From the NCBI GenBank assembly GCA_013180625.2, contig SNVD02008158.1:1-64000 (forward strand): 64,000 nt of DNA, in the 5' to 3' direction. Positions within the stretch are counted from its first letter, which is position 1. The number at the start of each line of letters is the position of its first letter. A model generated the notes under the pieces. The model did not search any database, was not told the origin of the DNA, and saw nothing but the letters and a program-made list of their open reading frames with translations. The position numbers were made by a program, and so were the translations under genes. Positions 25,901-37,099 of the stretch are shown piece after piece. This DNA is from Boswellia sacra. Lineage: Eukaryota > Streptophyta > Magnoliopsida > Sapindales > Burseraceae.

Positions 25901-26265
25901 CTAACAGGAGACTGATTTTTCCCTAATACTATCCAAGAAGCGATAGTACCAATGAGACCTAAATCTTCTGTTAACAATTAGAAGATCTGACCAACGGTGG
26001 AGTCTTGGGTTCGACTCTTCATAATGGCCTTTCCTCATAAGATAAGCGGGAGATCGTGACAGTGGGTTGTGGTCGCGTTAGTCTCCCCCGAGGATTAGTT
26101 GTGATGCGCGTAAGCTGACCCGGACACCTCGGTTATAAAAAAAAAAATTAGAAGACTTGCTAAGCCTATCATGGAGCCAACCGCCAACCCAAGTGCCATG
26201 CTCACATAAAACCAATCCATAGCCACTTCATCTCTATTGCCATCTTTTACTCCATTTGTACAACG
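25901..26265 (-). pseudogene. C-terminal tail of an LRR receptor-like protein (RLP), split by a SINE
   Basis: RLPs are plasma-membrane immune or developmental receptors with an extracellular LRR domain, one membrane helix and a short tail. The minus strand encodes the typical end: CTNGVKDGNRDE, then MDWFYVSMALGLAVG (start of the helix), SMIGLASLLI, and a basic tail NRRFRSHWYYRFLDSI before a stop at 25901-25903. The frame is interrupted by the SINE at 25986-26145. The two sides share the 10-bp duplication AATTAGAAGA and the frame would be continuous without the insert. LRR repeats are absent. Confidence 0.75.
25986..26145 (+). mobile_element. tRNA-derived SINE
   Basis: This 160-bp insert has a 10-bp target duplication AATTAGAAGA (25976-25985 and 26146-26155) and a 3' A tail. 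It contains a polymerase III B-box-like GGTTCGACTC at about 26009-26018. The 3' body CGAGGATTAGTTGTGATGCG…CCCGGACACCTCGGTTAT resembles the widespread plant Au-type SINEs (from memory). No clear A box precedes the B box, so the copy may be 5'-truncated. Confidence 0.85.
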
Positions 26266-26345
26266 CAATGATTACTAAATTTCTATAATTTTTCATTAAA
26301 TGAGTGTATTATGAGTTAGCCAAACGCTTACAACGCATAATAAAT
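26213..26345 (+). repeat. 133-bp direct repeat, copy 2
   Basis: This is the partner of 22613-22745. It is contiguous with the RLP tail on its left and is therefore the probable original. It is followed after about 20 bp by the insertion site of the Sire-like element. Confidence 0.9.
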
Positions 26346-26370
26346 TTCTACTATAGTCTAACAAAGTTTT

Positions 26371-26745
26371 TGAGAGTTCTGGAGGTATGCAGTTATAAAT
26401 AACAACACAATAAACTGTAATGTAAATTGGTACAGGAGGATTTTTACGTGGTTCGGTTATAAAAACCTACGTCCACGGATAGCTATAGAGCTGCAATTCA
26501 CTAAGTTCTCGTGTACAATCTTTAGGACCTTTTACAGTGTTGACTCACTCTCATACACTGACCTAATCTTTGACAAACAAAATCTTCGCAAAGATCTTAA
26601 ACTCTAGTGACACTGCCCACTCTCTGTCACAGATAACAACACACTATTAAGTTATACATAACACCCGATGTCTGATACTGAATTACATAAACACTTAACC
26701 CGCAAGCTATCCTAAGTGTCTACTAACTCACACAGACTCAATCAA
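26371..26745 (-). repeat. 3' LTR of the Sire-like element, first segment
   Basis: 375 bp aligning with 57024-57405 of the other LTR, including ACGTGGTTCGGTTATAAAAA. It is interrupted by the CACTA insertion at 26746 and continues at 40710. Confidence 0.93.
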
Positions 26746-27440
26746 CACTACAACAAAAAAGGGTTTTGTGTCGGCCGAAAACTGACACATATCAAAATAC
26801 ATGTCGGTTTTTGTGTGACACATATGGCCCAGACACGTATTCTATACGTGTCACTTGGTCAAACCGACACAAGCATATGTGTCGTTCAAAAACAGACATG
26901 TATTAACAATTATATGTCACTTAGTAACAGATTTTATCAAATATGTGTCAGTGATTAAGCGACACATATTTTGTGTCGGTCAAAAAACGACATACCTGTG
27001 TCATTCCGTGACCGACACATATTACGTGTCGGTCAGAAAACGACACTGACGTGTCAAACTATGACCGAATCATATGTGTCATACTCTGAACGAAACATAA
27101 ATCTTCACTAAGTGACACATATTCTGTTATCTATGTGTCGGTTATTGACCGACACTAAAATTTAAAATAATTTTATATGTGTCATTCGATGGTCGACACA
27201 TATTTCGTACACTAAGTGACACATATTCCGTTTTTTGGTGAACATATATGTGTTAGTTTTTAGCCGACACTTAATTTTAAAAAAAAAATTATACATGTCA
27301 TTCTCTGGCCGACACATACTTCGTTTTTTAAGTGACACATATTCCGTTTTTTCGTAAACCTTTATGTGTCGGTTTTTGGCCGACACAAATCTTTAAAAAA
27401 TATATAATACGTGTCAGGATGGTCTCATCCTGACACGTAT
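26746..27440. repeat. Left subterminal repeat array of CACTA-1
   Basis: The motifs GTGTCGGT, TGTGTCATTC and the inverse CCGACACATA occur more than twenty times over 700 bp, often paired as GTGTCGGTTNTTGNCCGACAC hairpins (for example 27137-27156 and 27366-27385). Such arrays serve as transposase-binding sites in CACTA elements. Short open frames across it are repeat artefacts. Confidence 0.85.
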
Positions 27441-27950
27441 TATATATTTTTTTATTTTAAAAAAGTACATAAAACACAACAGACAAAAACACATTTCATA
27501 GCACTCTGCAAGGTGAATCAACTTTCAGACAGACAAAAAACAGGTGAAAGACAGAATATGAACTATCAGTATTTACATTCTGATAATCCAAAATCTAAAT
27601 GCAAAACTATTATGGTTCAACTCATCCATTTGTCACCACACAATGAAACAACAATAATTTCCACAGTAAGCTTTAAAGTTCTGGACCTCAATTGTTAAAT
27701 GTTCAGGCAGGAAACAAAAAGCTTTGCAGGTCTTGCTACAAAATTGACCAAAATAACCCAAAAAATAGAACCATATCTTATAATACATGTATGTAAGCAT
27801 AAATCTGATTTATTAAAACATGTATATAATACAAAGCAATCACAGAAATATTAAACAAATGAGACATTCAACATATATCTGCACCTCATAAAGTTTATCA
27901 GAGTCGAGGACAATTTAAAGCAATGTTATAGTGGATAATTAGAAAAGAGA
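27441..27950. other. CACTA-1 spacer without recognised gene
   Basis: The 95-codon frame at 27411-27698 starts inside the subterminal repeats and has no recognisable domain. The text may be the 3' untranslated region or an intron of the RPN5 donor gene, since RPN5 exons follow on the minus strand. Confidence 0.4.
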
Positions 27951-27971
27951 AATCTTAGAGATGTATTTGCA

Positions 27972-28855
27972 TAATTCCACCTTCCCAGCTGAGACATTGT
28001 TCAGTGTTTTGATAAGCTCTATATGAGTATCAAGGTCTGGGGTCCCATCAATATATTGCATTGCTTACTCGACCATTGCAGTTACAGCCTACAGAGACAT
28101 AAAACCATAGTGAATAATAGTGTTGATCAAAGCATGGTCTTCATAAGTGAAGCATTTGGACATTAGCCAAGGAATTTTAGTAATTTGAATTGTAATTGAT
28201 CAAATTGCCCATAATGCAGGTTATATGAATATTTTAAAATGTCTACCTGATAGTCCAAGCAAGCAAGAACAAGAAGACAAGATAAGCTGTAAAACAACAA
28301 AGACACAGAAGATCCAGCTAAAGATTATATTAAATTTATTGTCATTACTCTTATGCACAAAGTTATATTAACAATTATTCATCTTATGTGAGACTTGATG
28401 CAAGTATATATTCGCAAGACACAATTAACCCTCAAAACCAACAAATTCTTAGATGCAATTCAAAAACTTAAACAAATTTCTCCATAAAAACCCATCCACC
28501 ATCCTCAATCAACAAAAAGGAACTAAATCTCTAAATATCCCAAACCATAAATCCCAGATGACTTTCATTTCAAATCTCTAATTCAAATTCTACAGAACAC
28601 TCAATTCACAAACACGTAAATCAAACCTATAACAACCAAACAATAAACCAAAACCGTCACCTGCTTTAGTTGATCGCATTTCTTTGATAGATTGATACTC
28701 TGCTCATTGAGAGTCTTCCAGTCTTTAGCTTCCAAGCAAAGCTGCCGAATATCGGTTACGACCTTCTTGGTGCTGGCCATATCACCCACCAGTCTCATCT
28801 GCTTCTCGATGTTCAAAAGCTGATCTATCTGCACCTCCAAATTGGCTTTTCCCTT
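27972..28855 (-). pseudogene. RPN5: Captured fragment of 26S proteasome lid subunit RPN5 (PSMD12)
   Basis: RPN5 is a PCI-domain scaffold of the 19S regulatory lid. Two exons are visible: 28661-28855 ([20 protein letters not shown], then [20 protein letters not shown], ending at QLKQ with a GT donor) and about 27972-28088 ([27 protein letters not shown]). They correspond to an N-terminal part of RPN5. The second exon has a stop where the family has Gln. The first exon's AG acceptor and GT donor are intact, so this is genomic DNA. The start and the PCI domain are missing. Confidence 0.8.
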
Positions 28856-29354
28856 CTGCAAAAGAAAAAAATTCAAATCACACAAAACATCGACGTTTCA
28901 AAATGAAATGATTGCTGAGCTTCTAATATGAACATGGTCATGAAACTACATTTATTTAGAGAAAGACACTAAGAAAAATAAGGCAACAATCATGAAACAT
29001 AAACCTTATTTACTGAAAGGATAATGTAAAAGCCTACCCAACAGACAATGGGACTGAAAGCTTATCTAGTAAGTTTTCAGACCTCTGATATTTTCAACAA
29101 GTGTGCTGGCAGAACAGAGAGTAAAGAAATTTGCCACGAAAAATAAATCTCATTAGAAGAAAAAAAATAGAAACTCTTTCCCTATAATCAACTTTGATGG
29201 TCTGCTCTTGAGATGGAAAGAGACAATAAAATCCCTAGAGGACACTAAAAAGTCTAAAAGTTTTGGCTAGGAGAAAAAAATATAAATAGTAAAAAAAAAA
29301 AAGCTAAGCAAGTTTATCATTTTGTTATTGCGATTAATAAGATCAGAAAAATAT

Positions 29355-29640
29355 GTTAGTTGCTGCCATCATTTTGGGTTGACATTGCCTTGTTTGAGAT
29401 GCTAGAAATGTGAGAATCAATGTATTCATCAGAACTGGCATTATTTCTCTTAGAGTCTTTGGAGTGTTTGCCACTATAGTTTCCAGCCTGACAAAGGGGA
29501 ATGGGCAGATTAGTTCAATAACTAAATGTCTGTCTAAAACCAATTTATCAATGTCCACCAAAACATGAAACTAATATATTGTAATTACCTGACGTACTAA
29601 AATACTGATATTCATTGTTGTTCAGGCTAGTAACTGATGT
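29355..29640 (-). pseudogene. Two exon-like segments with a C-terminus, gene not recognised
   Basis: On the minus strand an AG acceptor at about 29642 opens a short exon (SSTSVTSLNNNEYQYFSTS) that ends at a GT donor near 29589. A second exon near 29490-29369 reads AGNYSGKHSKDSKRN and DEYIDSHISSISNKAMS, ending in a stop. The Ser/Asn-rich, low-order composition suggests the disordered C-terminus of a plant protein. It lies between the RPN5 and RETICULATA fragments and fits neither. Confidence 0.4.
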
Positions 29641-30015
29641 AGAACTGCATCGAAACATAAAATGCTTGCTTCTTAGTGCAATATCTTAAAATCAACATAT
29701 TTAGAAAAAGAAAAAGGAACTTTGTTAAACCTTGTTATTCTAAATGCAGTACTTTAGTGCCTTTTTCTAAAAATATACTCATTATCATGGTAAAAGTTTT
29801 TTTATCTAATTACGCCCATGAAAAATAGTAGCATATGAATCAAATTAAGTGACAGCAATACTTTATCACCACTACTTACAAAACCTGTGGAAGAAATATG
29901 GCGTGATAATTAATCAAACAAGCAACTGAAAAAAAAAGTTCCTTTTAAATAAAATTCCATGAATAATAGCAAGACTAGGATCTCAATAAAGTGAGATTCA
30001 TCTGAACTTAAATAC

Positions 30016-31493
30016 CTGAGGTTGTTAGAAACTGCCATGTAGACACCATGGGCAGCACTAGTGGAAAATATGGGCACATTTTCAATTTCACCTACACTAC
30101 ACTTATCCACAGCCTTCCGTGCATTGATAAAGGTATTAGTCACAGCTGTACCAACCTAAAACAAACAAAACTGTATTAAATGCAAGCTTATTAAATTTCA
30201 AGTTTTCAATTGAATGAATTAATCACAAAAAGGAAACAATATTTTGAAAATACGTAAGAACTGCTAAAATCAAGGCACAACAGGGTCATAAACCCTCAAG
30301 AATTTCAGTATTTTCAACTCTTCAAGGAACAAAAAACATGAATAATTTATAAGTAAACCATCGAAGCCACAGAGGCAAACAAATAATCGCAAAGACAACT
30401 ACTACAGCACATTAGAAGATTTCAACTTATCACAAAGCCACAGAATTAGCTACACATTTGCTATAGGAAAACACCAAAAAAGGCAAAGAATATTGTCAAT
30501 TATTAGGCTCTCTATCAATTTGTATAAGCCTCAACCTCCTCAATGAGCGAACTTAACGGCTTAAATAATATTTGGATTTAGGGAAAAGGGGGTTGTCAGA
30601 GACTCTGAAACCCTTTTGTGTAAAGACTTCTGTTACAAGAATGGACTAGATGGGACTTAAGGTAACTAGTGATGAGAACATGTAAATTAAAAACATGTTA
30701 ACAAAAGAAAATTCTTTTGGCTAATGTGGAAGGTAATTGCCTTATATCCATATGAAGTTTAAATTAAAAGCAAATGCATCTAATTTTTACACCACCTAGT
30801 AGTTTAAGCAATGAGAAATTAACATCATCAATTAGGACTACAAGTTGGAGCTAAATCTGACAAATCCAATCATTTTGAAGATTTTGGGATAGGAGTGAAT
30901 TTAGATTGCAGAACCTAAACAGAGTAAAGGAAGTCCGATCTTCAATAGAGTTTTGGATTGCCCAAACCAATCCAATTGTTCAATTTTTTTATTTGTGGAC
31001 ATCTATTCCAATAGGATTGTCTTATAAATATGCATGTAAAGGAAGATGAAACAATGGAAAGATAGACAAGCCCATGTCTAAATCAAGGAACCTAATTTAC
31101 CAGTGATGAAGTAGTGCCAACCGCAAAAAGCTTTGCCCCATTACGCTGCATAACACATATAAATTATATTAAATTGGATTTCCTCTGCACAAAAAATTGA
31201 AATCTTAATAAAACAATGCAAGATATGAGAGGGTTTTCTTACCACTATGGCACCTAATCTCTGCAAAAATGAATATGAAGTTCCAGCAACGGCAACCTGC
31301 AGATAAAATTCAAGAATTAGATAAATATCTGTAGTTTGTATTTCCAGAAACAACCGTTCAGTTTTTTAATGGCATGAAACCTGAAATGCATTATCCAGAC
31401 AGTTGTAGAAGAACTTGGCAATAGGTCCAATATTGCCTGCAACACGTGGTCGGAGAGAGACGGTAGGGGCAGGAAGATAAACAAGCATGAAAT
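30016..31493 (-). pseudogene. Captured fragment of a RETICULATA-related (DUF3411) gene
   Basis: RETICULATA-related proteins are chloroplast-envelope membrane proteins affecting leaf mesophyll and retrograde metabolism. Four exons in order on the minus strand: 31381-31493 (FMLVYLPAPTVSLRPR, then GPIAKFFYNCLDNAFQ), 31243-31296 (VAVAGTSYSFLQRLGAIV), 31101-31145 (RNGAKLFAVGTTSSL), 30016-30155 (VGTAVTNTFINARKAVDK, then VYMAVSNNLR). All splice signals are present and phase is kept, with no stop in these four exons. The N-terminal transit region and the last membrane segments are not present. Confidence 0.8.
30160..31095. other. Long intron-like gap inside the RETICULATA fragment
   Basis: About 0.9 kb between exons 3 and 4 of the captured gene, AT-rich and closed in all frames. 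It may be the donor gene's own intron or may include other captured DNA. Confidence 0.5.
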
Positions 31494-31629
31494 CTGCAAT
31501 TATGGCCATGACCTAAGATTCTAAGGTACTTCTCCCTAGCTAACTTACAGTTAACCTTCAGTCTGAATTTAACCATCACTTATCTATAACATTTGAAACA
31601 CATTATCCATCTCTCCCAAATCATGCCCA

Positions 31630-31712
31630 ATAAAATAAAATTTAGAGATCCTTTGAGTTTTATAAACTCAAAGTAGGTGATTTTGGATTGGTAAACTCAA
31701 AGTATGTGATTT
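31630..31712 (+). repeat. Short tandem repeat, about 31-bp unit
   Basis: AAACTCAAAGTAGGTGATTT followed by TGGATTGGT is repeated as AAACTCAAAGTATGTGATTT plus TGGATTGGT, then runs straight into the GIP1-derived duplicate block. It marks a junction between captured segments. Confidence 0.75.
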
Positions 31713-31949
31713 TGGATTGGTATAGATGAGAGTTGGGAAGACTCATTTAGCTGATTTTTCATGAGACCTTGGGATTTGCTGGGCATCTTTTCTTGCGTAA
31801 ATGAGCTACCAATCTCAGAAGCTGCTGTCAATCATGAATAAAAGCTCATTAAAATTGATAGTATCACTAAAGGAAAAATGTCACACTGATTAAAAATTTA
31901 GAGATCCTTACCAGCAGTTAACTTGTTCTCTGCAGGAATATTAGGTTGT
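31713..31949 (-). pseudogene. Second copy of GIP1 exon ends inside CACTA-1
   Basis: Nearly identical to 37866-38098 (shared text such as GACCTTGGGATTTGCTGGGC and CAGCAGTTAACTTGTTCTCTG). It contains part of two GIP1-like exons and the intron between them. The match stops abruptly at AATATTAGGTT, after which a short inverted echo of the same words follows (TGATTGACAGCAAAGAACAA). This is an internal duplication of captured DNA. Confidence 0.85.
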
Positions 31950-32467
31950 CCATGATTGACAGCAAAGAACAAGTTAACTGATTAAAAATTTTTGGCTACT
32001 AATACCTTCATTTCCTTTTGTTCTGTGACTCTTTCCCAGAGAATTCCTCTAAGTTTTGACAATAAACTAGGTTCTTGGATTCTTCACAAGGAATTACCTG
32101 TAAGTGTTTTTAAGATTTGATTATAGTTGGTCTTAAGGAGCTCAAATAATAATATTATTGTTATATTAGTCCCTGTGTTTACTTTGGTTTCCAATATGGC
32201 TTGTGCTGAAAAAATAACAGTTTCTACTAACATCACTAAATCGCTTGCTGATATAAGTATCATTCAAGTATGGCAAATATAGCTTGAGTTTTGTCTTGGA
32301 TATTAAATCATAAACATGTTTCTTTATCTAATGAGATACCTTCAAAAGATAGCCATGTTGACTGATTGAACATATGATATAGGAATGCTAGTAAGTCATT
32401 CCTGAAGATCTTGCTACTAACGGTACAAGTTACTGCCATCATTGACTAATAACTGTTGATTTAGCAG

Positions 32468-33141
32468 GAAGGAGTCTACGAGTACAAGTACATTGTTGAT
32501 GGTGAATGGACATGCAATGAGAACGAGCTTATTACCTCCCCAAACAAAGATGGTCACATTAAAAATTATGTTGAAGTGAGTTTGCACAACCTGAGACCCA
32601 TAATTTGGGCTTGTGATTAAATGATTATATCAAAGTGAATTTGCATGACGATCAAAGGATTTGTTGATAAAACTATGCGCCACTAAATGCAGCATGGGAA
32701 TTCTGTGGTTGTTTACTTCATAGGTTTACTAACAAATTTACTGATTGTTGCAAACCTATTTAAGGTCTCTCACTTGAAATGTTGTTTTTAAATAGTGATC
32801 TAATAGATTTTTTATTTTTTTGTCTCTTTGATCGTAGAAATAGAATAGTTATGGTTACCAGTTATTTGATACATCAACTGAGGCTGTGTGGAGCAGTACA
32901 CAGACCAAGTTGAATGGATTTTGTCATGCCTTAAAGGCTTAATGCATTTGATTAGTCACAAGAAGTATACCTGGAAATCATTTTTTACACTCTCATCTAC
33001 TTTGCACAGGTTGGTGATGATGATCCAAGCAGTCTGGGTGCTGCCCTGAGAAGGAGGTTAACTAGTGAAGATTTTGATCTCACAGCGGATGAATGCCTTA
33101 AAATAAAACAATTTCTTGGAGCTTTTCCTGCAGATGAGTGA
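32468..33141 (+). pseudogene. SEX4: Captured 3' end of phosphoglucan phosphatase SEX4
   Basis: SEX4 removes phosphate from starch glucans in plastids. Two plus-strand exons match its C-terminal carbohydrate-binding (CBM48) region and terminus: 32468-32575 ([20 protein letters not shown], then [13 protein letters not shown]) and 33010-33141 (DDDPSSLGAALRRRL, then LKIKQFLGAFPADE and a natural TGA). The splice sites are intact. The dual-specificity phosphatase domain is absent, so alone it cannot act as an enzyme. It is the only clear fragment on the plus strand and keeps a true stop codon. Confidence 0.82.
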
Positions 33142-33356
33142 ATCTCAAAGCCAAGCCAGTTCCAGGTTAACTACAAGAAGTGAAAGAAAAAGGGAGTGTG
33201 ATATTTTGTTACACTAAATAATTATGGAGTGGTATAAACATAAATGATGTGGTTGTTCCCACGAGAATTGAAAATAATAATGAGAAATAACAAGAAAATG
33301 TAAATAATCCCTATGTAAACTAGGAAGTAATATTTAATACTTGACGGAACAAAACC

Positions 33357-33485
33357 TTTTGCAAGTTTGAATATGTGAACAATGTTGTGGGTCCTTGGAT
33401 CCCAAACTCGAACCATGCCATCCTCTGATCCAGAAAGCAACAAATCTCCTTCCGAACTATATGCCAAACAAGTCACAGCTTTGTT
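33357..33485 (-). pseudogene. Captured WD40-repeat exon (WDR18/RID3-like)
   Basis: One minus-strand exon follows an AG acceptor at about 33485: AVTCLAYSSEGDLLLSGSED, then GMVRVWDPRTHNIVHIFK. This is a single WD40 blade with the usual GH-like start lost and a clear VWD end. It best resembles the plant WDR18/ROOT INITIATION DEFECTIVE 3 group from memory, but a lone blade is weak evidence for a specific gene. Confidence 0.6.
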
Positions 33486-33796
33486 GTTTCACATGGGAGG
33501 GAAAAGAAGGAAAATTGCAAATCAGCAAGTAAAAAAACAAAAACAGGTTAATTTAATAGAAAACCTCTAAGCACTTAAGGATGAACAGAGTATCAATCAT
33601 TCAACAAACTTCTGTTACATTAATGGAATTTATTCCAATCAAACTGTACAAGAAAAAACCCTAAAACTCTATCATCAAGGAACCATTTGCAAGATAAATG
33701 TCTTCCAAATGGGCAATTCTTGTCGATAATTCCTGACAAGTTTGGATTGAAGTCTTTTTCACTTGTATCAGCAGAACTAATTGCATTGGAACAAGG

Positions 33797-33798
<2 letters not shown>

Positions 33799-33834
<36 letters not shown>
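33799..33834. repeat. (AT)n microsatellite
   Basis: Eighteen uninterrupted AT units. A second (AT)n tract lies at 35783-35818 and a third at 58367-58410. Confidence 0.95.
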
Positions 33835-33837
<3 letters not shown>

Positions 33838-34299
33838 AAAAGTATACTACCCTTTCAGCATATGTTGCATACTAATTAGCATTATTTCTACTGAAAGACC
33901 CATATATAAAAGAAGGACAGGTCGAACAAGAACATTCGCAGAAACATCTTTAAGTTTCGAATAGTGGACAATTAACAAAATCCATTTTGAACCTGATGAT
34001 ACCATATCCGGATTTAGTTATGAGCAAAGATGCTAAGAGGAACTAGATATCCAAATTATAGTTACCAAATGCCAAATAAGACACATTAAATAGAAAATAA
34101 AATTCATAAAAAAAATCTTATCACATAAATTTAGAGGAAAACCTCCAAAGATAGGGGAGGAAAAAGAAAATAAATAAATAAACAACTTGTAAAAGAATAA
34201 CAGAGTATACCACATAAAAAAGTTCTATTTATTAACTAATTATGCGCTATAAACTAATAACACAACCAAAGATTCCAGCATATCACTTGCTAACCTTAC

Positions 34300-35775
34300 C
34301 AAGTTCAGGGGGTAGTCCAGTCAATGAATTATTAGAAAGATCCAAGACTGAAAGACGCAATTGGCATGCCTCCACTGGATATTCCTTCAATTGTAAGGAT
34401 ATGAACACATCATCTTTGGTCAAATGTAAACCATTAGTGAACAAGAAGAAATACATACCCAGTTTCAGTCATAGACAGCTCCTATCTCTATGTAAAAGGT
34501 CAAGAATCATCCTAACTTGAAAATCATAATTCTGTTAGAAAATATTCAACACCATTTGATTATAGGATAGGATCAAAAGTGGTCTTCTTGAACTAAACTA
34601 ATCAATGTCAAACTTTTTCATATCAAAAGCTCATCAAACAATGACTTGGTGCAACTCAGTATACCTAGTCTAAATTTTTTGCCATCAATTAGGTCATTAA
34701 GCAGTTCAATGTAATAATGTTTGTCAGAGACACATCTAGTTTAAAGTTTGACAAAAAATAAATAAATAAAATAAATAAATACCTGGTTGGAGTGCATATC
34801 AAAAATGCCCAACCTAGAAAGCATTCCTAAAGTCGCTGGTAATGTAGACAGAGCATTATTCCTAAAAGTTTGAGATCAAAATGTAAATGAATGTCAAAGA
34901 TGAAAACATTTAGAAGAACAATTTACATCCTCAAACTAGCTGAAATTCTTTGTAACGATGGTTGAGAATATAACCCCAGATAAATTTCCGTAAGGGCACC
35001 GCAGCCAGATATTGAAGAAGGAACCGAAGAAATTCCTGCATAACTCAGTCATTGAAGATCTGTAAGAGAATTGAAGGAAATATGCTTGATTATATCCAAA
35101 TATGAAAGTTAGCAAGATAATTCTTTCATCTACTCACGGTTCTGATGAAGGTCAAGACGTATGAGACGTGAAAGCCTTCCAATAGATTCTGGAATACCAT
35201 TCAACAAATTTTTTGCTGCACAGATTCAACCATTTCACATTCTCATCTGAGGTTGTAATAGGAAGATGCTTTATTGAATCATGTAGTAGAAAAGCAATAG
35301 ATAATTACAGGCATTAAGTTCTGTAAGCATGGTCCATGATGCAATCAAATTGTCAGATAAAGCTGTTAGCTTGTTCCTCTGAAATCATATAGAAAAGGAA
35401 TTCCATTGTTCTCTTTTATTTAATAGTAACTATAGAGATAGTTACACATTTGGTTTAAGTACATAAAGCATAATTGTCTAGCAATGAAAAAAGGAAAAAT
35501 AAGGCGAGATGCAAAGAAGCTACACATATTAGATCTCACTAGTACCTCCACATCCAATTTTGTCAATTTCGAACAGTTTGCTAGGTCTTCTACCAAATGA
35601 TAAGACACTAGTTTTATTATATGATTTGCAACATAGTAAGCTGCAACAAATTTACATCCGCTTGATCAATGTGCCTAAACAATATTAAATGAATGTTTCT
35701 GTATGGTAATCTTCTAAGTTCTAACACTAGAAAGTGGAATTTTCTCTATACAGTTTACCAAGTTACCCATAGTTA

Positions 35776-35820
<45 letters not shown>

Positions 35821-37087
35821 TAACTCATTTAAATTTTCTTTCAAGCATCTACCCCGCCATTAGAAAACCTAATAGAAGGCGGCAGAGATAGAGAAATATA
35901 TATATATATATGACTACTTGACAAGTGAAGTTGCTGATCCGATCTCCTCTGGTATCTCTTGTATTGAGTTGAAGGAGACATCTAAAGATTTTAGCACATG
36001 AAGCCTGTCCAATAGACAGGAAAAAAAAAATTCCAATATTAAACATTGCACAAACTAAAGAAAACATCATGAAGATCAGCACAGCATTCTTAGAACATAA
36101 TACGGTTAATAAAGTTTCAAACAACTCACTCTCCTATTGCAGCAGGAAGGTTGGAAAGTTGGTTGTGGCTAACATTCAACACTGTAAGTAGAGGTAAATT
36201 TCTCAAGTCCTCTTTCAATACTTCAATATTATTATGAGCCAATATTAGCTTCTGTAGATCCACAGCCTACAAGTAAACAATAAAACTATCAGCCAGCTCT
36301 ATCACAAATGAAAATGTGGACTGCCACTTCATCTAACCAATGAGTCAAAACTCGAAATCTCTCAGTTTACAGAGTGGTTTAAAAAACAAGAAAATAAACA
36401 AATAAATAAATAATGAAATATCAAATACCTCCCACCACTTATCACCCTCTCCGGCCGCATCCAAACTTTGATAAACCTCATTGGGCACATCTCTACAAAA
36501 TGAAAGAAAAGTCCAAAGATGCCACAAGTTCACACCGGGAACATAAAGTAAAATATGGTATAACTACTTTTCAACTGTTGCATGTTCATAAAAGAATAAA
36601 AGCAGTTCGTAAACAAGTAATAAGTACTACAAAATTCCACGAATCTAAACAATTTTCTAAAGCTTTTGAAACTATCAACATATTGAATTTCCTCCTTGCC
36701 CACTTCATCTCTCTCCAACGGTCTAGAAAAATGAAACATATACTGTTACAAAGCTAAATTTAAGAACTTTGACCCATCAAAACCACCATTCACCAAAGCT
36801 GATCGTGCCACCTTTCAATCATCGTTCCATTGCACTCATTTTCCCTACACGCGAAGAGAGAGAAACAAAATCCTACACTTTCTTCCCTTCACTTTGCTAC
36901 AATCTCTATTTTATCATTGTAGAATCCATGCAAATAATAATTCATTTTAAATAAATAAACTAAATTTTTTTTAAAGAAATGTGGACAGAACGTTGCCGGG
37001 AAAGTGGAGGTGAGTGACTTGCCTGAGAGAGCGATTTGACAGGTTGAAAGAACCGGAGGTTCGTGCAGCTTTCAATACCCGATCCAT
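34300..37087 (-). pseudogene. Captured fragment of a plant LRRC40-like leucine-rich repeat gene
   Basis: Ten minus-strand exons encode an N-terminal start (MDRVLKAARTSGSFNLSNRS, 37023-37087) and successive LRR units: 36429-36492 (DVPNEVYQSLDAAGEG), 36130-36266, 35918-36004 (SLDVSFNSIQEIPEEIG), 35546-35640 (DLANCSKLTKLDVE), 35309-35378, 35138-35215 ([14 protein letters not shown]), 34975-35035, 34783-34861 (LSTLPATLGMLSRLG), 34300-34392 ([17 protein letters not shown]). This matches the plant LRRC40-type intracellular LRR protein. Exon 1 ends at a GC donor. The acceptor of the last exon has changed from AG to AA. One LRR is eroded before 35640. The C-terminal half is missing. Confidence 0.82.
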
Positions 37088-37099
37088 GCTCTTTGTGTT

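Noticed and set aside
25980..26150. tRNA gene
   Set aside because: The B-box-like GGTTCGACTC belongs to the SINE. There is no cloverleaf, and the 3' A tail with target duplication marks a retroposon.
26716..27386. Open frames in the CACTA-1 left end
   Set aside because: They translate the TGTGTCGG repeat on both strands (recurring RHI, VSV-type words) and have no independent support.
26746..27440. CRISPR-like array
   Set aside because: The repeats are short, in both orientations and irregularly spaced at a defined CACTA terminus in a plant genome, so they are transposon subterminal repeats.
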